From: Coprothermobacter proteolyticus DSM 5265
Lineage (GTDB): Bacteria; Coprothermobacterota; Coprothermobacteria; Coprothermobacterales; Coprothermobacteraceae
Reading direction: 5' to 3'
DNA: 64,000 nt
Assembly: GCF_000020945.1 (NCBI RefSeq)
Contig: NC_011295.1
Location: forward strand, 1,178,001 to 1,242,000
In this document: positions 46,390-52,123 of the stretch, piece by piece
How the letters are laid out: each line of letters starts with the position of its first letter
How positions within the stretch are numbered: the stretch's first letter is position 1
Notes under the pieces: generated by a model
Database searches by the model: none
Seen by the model: only the letters and a program-made list of their open reading frames with translations
Told to the model about the DNA's origin: nothing
Made by a program: the position numbers and the translations under genes

Positions 46390-47358
46390 TTACTGCAATA
46401 CTTCTCTAATAGCCCTCGCTATTTTGTCCTTGTCAGGCATAACTTCTCTTTCAAGTACGGTTGTATATGGAGGTGGCACCTGTGCTCTAGCAACTCGCTT
46501 TACAGGAGCTTTCAAGAATTTAAATCCCTCATCAGCGGCAATGGCAGCTACGTCCGAAGCAAAAGAACTATCCCTGTAATCGTCTAAACAGACTACCAAT
46601 CTTCCAGTCTTCTCCAAAGAGCTGAGGATTAGTTCTTTGTCCAAAGGTTTTATAGTCCTCGGATCAACGACTTCTACGGAAATGCCTTCTTTAGCCAGTT
46701 CGTCAGCAGCCTCCAGGGCCATTGTGTTCGTGGATCCAGCAGCTACTACTGTGACATCTTTACCTTCTCTTTTTATGTCGCCTTTGCCTATGGGTACTAA
46801 GTATTCCTCATCTGGCACCTCACCTTTCACCATGGCAGATCTTATGTCATAGGCAAAGACTACTGGGTTATCATCACGTATGGCACTCTTAAGCAGTCCC
46901 TTTGCATCATATGGTGTGGAGGGATACACTACTTTGAATCCCGGATAGTGAACAAATAGTGAGCATATGTTATCGGAGTGTTGAGGTCCAGCACCTCCAC
47001 CACCCATGCTCATAGCCAGGTAAGTAACTGGCACGCATACATCTCCCCCGGTTGCGTATCTGAGGCGCCCAGCAACTGAGATCATTTGGTCTGCTGCCAC
47101 GTACATGAAACTCGCTGCTCCATATTCCACCACAGGTCTCATCCCTAATAGTGACGCACCTGTGGCAAGCCCCGTAAACCCAGCTTCAGAAATAGGTGTA
47201 TACCTTATCCGCTCGAAGCCAAATTCTTCATATAGCCCTGCCTCAGCACCAAACATGCCCAACTCCAAGTTCTCACCCATCATAAACACATTAGGGTCTC
47301 GCCGGAGTTCCTCTCTTAAAGCTTCATTTATTGCCTGCACGAACATCTTCTGACTCAT
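46390..47358 (-). CDS. Thiamine-diphosphate-dependent dehydrogenase E1 component, beta subunit (copy 1)
   Basis: A 322-aa transketolase-like beta subunit of pyruvate, 2-oxoacid or acetoin dehydrogenase. MFVQAINEALREELRRDPNVFMMGE, PISEAGFTGLATGASLLGMRPVVEY, GPQHSDNICSLFVHYPGFKVVYPSTPYDAKGLL and VVDPRTIKPLD are diagnostic. It closely resembles copy 2 (59120-60085). Its natural partner, E1-alpha 1, now lies 10.3 kb away at 57678-58667 because a composite element has inserted between them. The GGGGGGATT Shine-Dalgarno and ATG are untouched, but the link to the operon promoter is broken, so expression depends on read-through or a new promoter. Confidence 0.92.
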   Translation of the reverse strand: MSQKMFVQAINEALREELRRDPNVFMMGENLELGMFGAEAGLYEEFGFERIRYTPISEAGFTGLATGASLLGMRPVVEYGAASFMYVAADQMISVAGRLRYATGGDVCVPVTYLAMSMGGGGAGPQHSDNICSLFVHYPGFKVVYPSTPYDAKGLLKSAIRDDNPVVFAYDIRSAMVKGEVPDEEYLVPIGKGDIKREGKDVTVVAAGSTNTMALEAADELAKEGISVEVVDPRTIKPLDKELILSSLEKTGRLVVCLDDYRDSSFASDVAAIAADEGFKFLKAPVKRVARAQVPPPYTTVLEREVMPDKDKIARAIREVLQ

Positions 47359-47385
47359 TACAATCCCCCCTCGTATAATATGTCT

Positions 47386-47667
47386 TAGAAATTATCAAGA
47401 AGTTTTTATAGCTTCTTGATAATAAGGTGTGCCTTTGCGAAAATTAATTTGGGTTGGTCTGGGGTCACTCTTAATCCCCCCCTGTAGCCCACAAATATGG
47501 CCTACTCAGTTAAGAGTGAGACCCCTGCGGTGCAGTACTAGTTTCTTACTCGTGAGCCGAGCCAGCAGGCCTTCCGGCCCCTGGAGTCAGCAGGCCAGGG
47601 GTGCACCCCCGGTTGTCCTGTCAAGCTCTTATCGCCCGCGAGGCTGTTAGGTACTGCACCCGCAGGG
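47386..47667 (+). ncRNA. Candidate bridge RNA of IS110 copy 1
   Basis: Three structures in order. (1) A 12-bp hairpin, 47391-47402 with 47412-47423. (2) A target-type loop: GGGGTC-ACTC (47461-47470) with GAGT-GA-GACCCC (47514-47525), enclosing AAT-C7-T (47473-47483) and, on the other side, TTAAG (47510-47514). (3) A donor-type loop: a 16-bp helix 47523-47538 with 47651-47667, enclosing CGTGAG (47551-47556) and CGAG (47639-47642) around an inner CCCCTGG/CCAGGGG hairpin. AAT-C-T reads like the left target; CGTGAG and CGAG (reverse complement CTCG) match the element's right and left ends. The layout is that of IS621 bridge RNA; ends are approximate. Confidence 0.75.
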
Positions 47668-47706
47668 CACGCCCCTACTCCTGGCCAACTCAAGGAGGGA
47701 TATCCG

Positions 47707-48942
47707 TTGGCTCAGGTCATCTTCGCAGGCATCGATGTCAGCACCTCTAAGCTGGACATCATTTGCATCGATGAAAATGGTAATCAGCTTTCTCCCGCTA
47801 GGTCTTTCCCTAATAATGCCGAGGGCGCAAATGAGTTGATAAACGCTGTAGTTTCCCTAGCAGCTAAGTCCAATGTCTCCCAGCTTAATCTCGGATTAGA
47901 AGCTACTTCCATCTTCAGTGTCCCACTCCGAGATTTCCTTATGGATGCCCCTCAGTTAAAGCCTTTTTCGGTCCAGGTGTATGAAATTAACCCTTCTCTT
48001 GTGGCTGGCTTTAAAAAGGCTTTCGGCTCCAGACTTCCTAAAACCGATGCTATTGACGCTTATATAATCGCTGAAAGGTTACGCTTCGGACATCTTACAC
48101 CCTACAGCCATGAGGCTTCTGTTACAGCACCTTTGCGCCAGCTTACAAGGCTCAGATTACACCTTGTCGACCTCCTCGTTGAGGAGAAAAATCGGGCTTT
48201 GAATCTCATCTTTTTGAGGTTTTCTAATTACAAACAGGACAACCCTTTCAGCAATGCCTTCGGCAAGGCTTCTGTTGAGGTCCTGAAAGAGTTTACTCCT
48301 GATGAGATAGCTCAAATATCCGTAGAAGAACTGGCGGAGTTTATTCAGTCCCACGGAAAAAACAGGTTCGCTAATTCTGAGGAAATCGCCAGTGCCTTAA
48401 AGCAAGCCGCAAGGCGCGCTTACCGCCTAAACTCTAAAATGCAGCAGGTCTGCGAGATAGCTCTTTCCCTTACTCTTCAAAACATTGAGCATCTCAAAAG
48501 GCAGATTAAAAGCCTTGATAAGGTCATTTCCAGAGAGCTTAAGGCTATTCCTCAAACTCTCACTACGGTTAAGGGTTTAGGCGAGGTGTCGGCTGCAGGA
48601 ATAATCGCTGAAATAGGCGATATCAAGCGTTTCAAGAACGAAGCCTCTCTTGCTCAGTATGCCGGCCTCACCTGGACCCGTTATCAGTCGGGCGATTTTG
48701 ACGCTGAAGAGCGTCGTTTGACAAAGAGCGGGAACAAATACCTCCGCTATTACTTGGTCATGGCCGCAAACTCGTTGCGGGTGCACAACGAGGAATACAA
48801 GGCCTATTACCAGACCAAGTATCAGGAGGTGCAAAAGCACCAGCATAAGAGGGCGCTGGTATTGACTGCCCGCAAACTGGTTAGGCTGGTCTTTGCGCTG
48901 CTGAGCAAAGGCCAAATCTACAAGGGGACGGTGAGGAGTTAA
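47707..48942 (+). CDS. IS110-family transposase (DEDD recombinase)
   Basis: A 411-aa recombinase. The N-terminal RuvC-like domain shows Asp10 (IFAGIDVSTSKLDI), Glu65 (LGLEATSIF) and Asp114/Asp117 (PKTDAIDAYIIAERL), the DEDD set of the family. A coiled-coil linker follows (about 235-280). The C-terminal Transposase_20 domain has TVKGLGEVSAAGIIAEIGD and GLTWTRYQSGDFDAEE; Ser328 in YQSGD sits where the family's catalytic serine is expected. GNKYLRYYL closes the motif. TTG start behind AAGGAGG. In this family the enzyme works with a bridge RNA that pairs to donor and target DNA. Identical to the second copy. Confidence 0.95.
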   Translation: MAQVIFAGIDVSTSKLDIICIDENGNQLSPARSFPNNAEGANELINAVVSLAAKSNVSQLNLGLEATSIFSVPLRDFLMDAPQLKPFSVQVYEINPSLVAGFKKAFGSRLPKTDAIDAYIIAERLRFGHLTPYSHEASVTAPLRQLTRLRLHLVDLLVEEKNRALNLIFLRFSNYKQDNPFSNAFGKASVEVLKEFTPDEIAQISVEELAEFIQSHGKNRFANSEEIASALKQAARRAYRLNSKMQQVCEIALSLTLQNIEHLKRQIKSLDKVISRELKAIPQTLTTVKGLGEVSAAGIIAEIGDIKRFKNEASLAQYAGLTWTRYQSGDFDAEERRLTKSGNKYLRYYLVMAANSLRVHNEEYKAYYQTKYQEVQKHQHKRALVLTARKLVRLVFALLSKGQIYKGTVRS

Positions 48943-49148
48943 TTTTGTTTTTAAAACTTATTTGACCTCTTCTGTGCCAATTTTTCCCATACTAATTGGC
49001 TAGGGATATTATTGTCTTTTTTTGCCCTGATAATTTTATTTTCCAGTTTTAGGGTATTGACATATTACCGTGAGTCTTAATTTTATGATTGGAAAATACG
49101 TTAGTTAATTTATATTCTATCGCCGTTTTTAAAGTTCCTGCACAAAAA

Positions 49149-49182
49149 TAAAAAGCCTTCCTTGCAAAAGGAAAGCTTTTTC
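49149..49182 (-). terminator. Terminator after the 67-aa gene (cargo)
   Basis: AAAAAGC, TTCCTT / AAGGAA and GCTTTTT form an 11-to-12-bp stem with one mismatch, followed on the minus strand by TTTTTATTTTTG. Confidence 0.85.
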
Positions 49183-49192
49183 AGTCATTCAT

Positions 49193-49396
49193 TTATTTTA
49201 TCATATAATAAAAAGATTCGAGTTCTTCGCTGTCAGCTCGCGGAAGCTTCACCTTTAACTCCTGAATAACCTCATCGTCAACTTGGATAAATTTGTCTCC
49301 CAATAGGCGAGCGCATATATTGATGCTTGCCAGGGAATTTTTATGGTGGCTCACAAAGTCCAATATTTCCTCTATCTGCTTCTGCCGTTCGTCCAC
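49193..49396 (-). CDS. Hypothetical protein, 67 aa (cargo)
   Basis: Not recognised. A small charged helical protein (MDERQKQIEEILDFVSHH..., ending LESFYYMIK) with no membrane segment. GGAGGTG 8 nt before a GTG start, and a terminator just downstream, indicate a real gene. It is the last gene of the birA-side group on the minus strand. Confidence 0.65.
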   Translation of the reverse strand: MDERQKQIEEILDFVSHHKNSLASINICARLLGDKFIQVDDEVIQELKVKLPRADSEELESFYYMIK

Positions 49397-49439
49397 CCAA
49401 ATGCACCTCCATTATTATTGTGAGCCCGAAAATCTCTAT

Positions 49440-50419
49440 TTATTCCCTGAGCGACACATCGCCGCTTAAAACCCTTTCTACAGTGCCCCCATCGGTTTTA
49501 ACCAATAATGCGCCATCGCTATCCACATCTAGGGCTATCCCTTCTAATTCGGAATTCCTGCCAATTATCCTGACGCGCTTTCCCAGATTGCAGGAAAGTT
49601 CCCTCCATTCCCCCAGTATCTTTTCAAAATCACCGTTCTCAAGGTCTCTGTAGAATCCCTCAAATTGCGAAAGAAATTCGGTTAAAATTTTCAATCGGTC
49701 CACATTCTTTCCGGACGCAAGTTTCAAGGACGTAGCCGTTTCTTTAATTTCCGCCGGAAAATCCGTGTTATTCACATTGATACCTATTCCAGTTACCACA
49801 AAATTGATACTGTCCATGTCGGCGCTCATTTCCGTCAAAATCCCAGCCACTTTTTTGCCCTCCACCAGAAGGTCGTTCGGCCATTTTATCCGGCAATCTA
49901 TTCCGGCGACTTTCCTTATCGCTTTTGCAGCCGCTACCGCACAGGTCATGGTAATCCGGGGCGCTTCGTAGGGTTCCAGGGAAGGCCTTAGAATTATCGA
50001 CAACCATATTCCTTCCCGGGGCGGTGATATCCAGGTCCTTCCCAACCTCCCTTTTCCCCCGTCTGCTCTTCCGCAATCACCAGCGTCCCGTGGGGTGCTC
50101 TATTCTGAGCTAACTTTTTTGCTTCATCGTTGGTAGAACCTATCGAAGGGTAGTAGTAAATTTTGCGGGCCAGGAATTCGAGGCGGCTATTTTGTATAAT
50201 TTCTTCAGGCAAAAGCAAATCCGGCGACCTCTTCAGGCAATATCCCACCCTCGGCACCGAATCTATTTCGTATCCGAGCTTTCTTAAATGGTTTACCTGC
50301 TTCCATACGGCGGTGCGGCTGACTCCAAATTTTTCGCTTATTTCCTCACCGGAAACGTAACTGCTCTTTTTCGAAAGAAGCAACAGCAAAAGCTCGTTTA
50401 GAGAACCGTCTCTCGTCAT
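49440..50419 (-). pseudogene. birA: Biotin-[acetyl-CoA-carboxylase] ligase / biotin repressor, frameshifted (cargo)
   Basis: Two overlapping frames together make one BirA of about 325 aa. The first (from 50419) has the N-terminal winged helix YVSGEEISEKFGVSRTAVWKQVNHLRKLGY and the start of the ligase domain, ending at VIAEEQTG. The second (to 49440) continues LGRTWISPPREGIWLSIILRP, IKWPNDLLVEGKKVAGILTE and GIGINVNN. The frame breaks in a run of five G on the coding strand (C at 50056-50060); six G would restore T-G-G-K-G-R-L-G-R-T-W, the biotin-binding loop. It is either a real mutation or a sequencing error in a homopolymer. The host has bioY at 22123, but no host birA is in the window. Confidence 0.88.
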
Positions 50420-50495
50420 GGCTTAAATCCACCTTTTTCCAAAACCATTTTAAGCTACTTATAGTTTAATTTACCCGCTCATTTGTGTCAATGTC

Positions 50496-50528
50496 AAAAA
50501 GCCTGCCGGATTAAACTCCGACAGGCTT
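50496..50528 (-). terminator. Terminator after the OsmC gene (cargo)
   Basis: AAGCCTG-x-CGGA / TCCG-x-CAGGCTT with a 6-nt loop; on the minus strand it is followed by TTTTTGAC. Confidence 0.85.
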
Positions 50529-50541
50529 CGGACTTTGAATC

Positions 50542-50982
50542 TTATTTTTCGATAACCATATCGCCGTTAACTGGAACACCTTTTAAAGTGTCCTTTACGG
50601 GGCATCTTTCCTGTATGAGCTCGTAAAGTTTTTTTACGTTTTCCTCCGGGGAATCGGAAACTATGTGCATTTTATAACGTATCTCGGAAAAACCTTTCCT
50701 TACGTTCGGGTTTTTCCCAAGAAAACCATCTGGGTCGAGGTCCCCTTCAAGGTCCACGGAAAATCCTTTCAACTCCACGCCGCACATCGGAGCAAATGCG
50801 CTGGCTACTATCGCCATGCAGCCTCCCAAAGAGCAAAGTAGCATTTCCACAGGATTCATGGCGGTGTCGGTCCCGCCGAGCCCTTTGGGTTCGTCAACGG
50901 TGACTTTGAATCCCCTGGCGGTTCCTTCGGCTACCATTCCGCCTTTCCACTCCGTTTTAGCTTTGAAAGTAACTTTTGCCAT
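50542..50982 (-). CDS. OsmC family protein (cargo)
   Basis: A 146-aa protein of the OsmC/Ohr fold. GLGGTDTAMNPVEMLLCSLGGCMAIVASAFAPMCGVEL contains the two conserved Cys (in LLCSLGGCM and PMCGVEL), and the C-terminal SPEENVKKLYELIQERCPVKDTL is typical of YhfA-like members rather than Ohr. Members reduce organic hydroperoxides or bind thiol compounds. GGGAGG places the start at 50982 (MAKVTFKAK); the frame upstream to 51018 is non-coding. Own terminator, so probably its own transcript. Confidence 0.88.
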   Translation of the reverse strand: MAKVTFKAKTEWKGGMVAEGTARGFKVTVDEPKGLGGTDTAMNPVEMLLCSLGGCMAIVASAFAPMCGVELKGFSVDLEGDLDPDGFLGKNPNVRKGFSEIRYKMHIVSDSPEENVKKLYELIQERCPVKDTLKGVPVNGDMVIEK

Positions 50983-51210
50983 AACGATACCTCCCGGCCT
51001 AATAATGTCAGTTATCATCTAATCGAAATTATACCCTTTTGCATTACTATCTTCAACTGTTGTGACCCTCCTTCTATCCAACGGTGGCACCAGCTTTCCT
51101 TTCGATTCTTCCCCTTTTTTCCGAACACTTCCCATTCGCACTTTCCTCCCCTTTTTTTGTCTTCAATCTTAGTATCTTCAATTGCAGCGTTCGATATTTA
51201 TGAATCAATT

Positions 51211-51238
51211 AAAAAAGCCCCCTTCAAGGGGCTTTTTT
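51211..51238. terminator. Hairpin terminator overlapping the macro-domain gene's 3' end (cargo)
   Basis: AAAAAAGCCCC and GGGGCTTTTTT flank a tiny loop. The last codons (Lys-Lys-Ala-Pro) and the stop of the macro-domain gene at 51224-51226 lie in the stem. Confidence 0.9.
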
Positions 51239-51718
51239 CAATTCCTCTTCCAGGTATTTTATGAACTCACCGCTCACGTCCATCACCGTAATGTCTATAT
51301 CCTTTACATCACCGAGAACTTCCTTATAAACTTTTGCCACATCCTTTTTGGGGACGCCTCCGACGCCTGTAGCCAGCGCCGGCAGAACCATGGATTTAAC
51401 TTTCATTTCCCGGGCTTTCTCGAGGAGCGACTGAAGGCATTTCCTTACAATTTCTACGCTGGACGGCTCCGCCGGCCTCTTCATGGTCACTGCGTGAAAG
51501 ATGTACTTGGCTTTCAATCCGCCGGCGGTGGTAACGTAAACGTCTCCCGGCCGGGGGTCGAGCTGGCTGCAGACCCTTATGGCTTCGTCTTCAATCACTT
51601 TCCCGCCGGCTTTCTTTATTGCCAGGGCTACGCCGCCGCCCATGGGTCCGATGCCATTTGCCGCATTTACTATAACGTCGGCCTCGGCCTTCGTTATGTC
51701 TCCCATAACAAGCTTCAC
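51224..51718 (-). CDS. Macro-domain protein, ADP-ribose binding/hydrolase (cargo)
   Basis: A 164-aa single macro domain. VKLVMGDITKAEADVIVNAANGIGPMGGGVALAIKKAGG contains the ADP-ribose site (D-I-T, N-A-A-N, G-G-G-V-A), and VLPALATGVGGVPKKDVAKVY is the second phosphate loop. Proteins of this class remove ADP-ribose from proteins or hydrolyse O-acetyl-ADP-ribose. AAGGGGTGAT is best spaced for the GTG at 51718, although the frame extends to 51742. It follows the 102-aa gene directly, so the two are co-transcribed. Confidence 0.9.
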   Translation of the reverse strand: MKLVMGDITKAEADVIVNAANGIGPMGGGVALAIKKAGGKVIEDEAIRVCSQLDPRPGDVYVTTAGGLKAKYIFHAVTMKRPAEPSSVEIVRKCLQSLLEKAREMKVKSMVLPALATGVGGVPKKDVAKVYKEVLGDVKDIDITVMDVSGEFIKYLEEELKKAP

Positions 51719-51735
51719 TTTATCACCCCTTCGAC

Positions 51736-52044
51736 CTAACATTTTGCAAGTTCGGACAGCTCTTCCAGTTTCTTTTTCCAGTAATCCCTCTTAGCTTTCA
51801 ATTCCCCTATTAACTTCAGGTCGTGCTCGATGCAAAGTCCTTCCTGGACCCTGTTTTCGGCAAAATGAATGGCCTCATCAAAAGTTTCAAGAGCTCTTTT
51901 AAATAAATCTTCGGCATAACAAGCTCTCTCCCTTTCGTGAGGCCAGTTGGATTTTTTTGAATCCCTTATGACGGCTTTTAACACATCGAAGAACTTTTCC
52001 CCCTCCGTGTAAAGATTTATGGAAAAATCAAGATGTTTAATCAT
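51736..52044 (-). CDS. Hypothetical protein, 102 aa (cargo)
   Basis: Not recognised. A charged, almost wholly alpha-helical soluble protein with a likely coiled coil at its end (LKLIGELKAKRDYWKKKLEELSEL). GGGAGG precedes the ATG at 52044. It lies upstream of the macro-domain gene with a gap of about 17 bp and downstream of the ATPase gene. Real by position and ribosome-binding site; no function can be proposed. Confidence 0.65.
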   Translation of the reverse strand: MIKHLDFSINLYTEGEKFFDVLKAVIRDSKKSNWPHERERACYAEDLFKRALETFDEAIHFAENRVQEGLCIEHDLKLIGELKAKRDYWKKKLEELSELAKC

Positions 52045-52123
52045 TTTAAAACCTCCCGGCCACTTTTATATTATAATTTCCACAAAACTTTCAAAATTCC
52101 TCCTCAATTTTAAAATATATTTT

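Larger units (their letters stand above)
47370..49077 (+). mobile_element. IS110-family insertion sequence, copy 1
   Basis: 1,708 bp. Boundaries were found by comparing the two copies: identity begins within AATCCCC(C)-CT and ends at GTGAGT-CT. It has no terminal inverted repeats and no target duplication beyond the CT dinucleotide, typical of IS110. About 337 bp of 5' non-coding DNA (bridge RNA region), a transposase gene and 135 bp of 3' non-coding DNA. The single difference I find from copy 2 inside the element is one extra C in a C tract (7 versus 6) at 47476-47482. Confidence 0.93.

Noticed and set aside
47429-47650. Open frame of 73-77 codons upstream of each transposase gene
   Set aside because: It lies within the proposed bridge RNA, has no ribosome-binding site, and its N-terminal reading frame differs between the two IS copies because of the C-tract indel, so it is not a conserved protein.
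48577-48915. 112-codon antisense frame within the transposase gene (also 57175-57513)
   Set aside because: A shadow of the transposase reading frame; no independent start signals.
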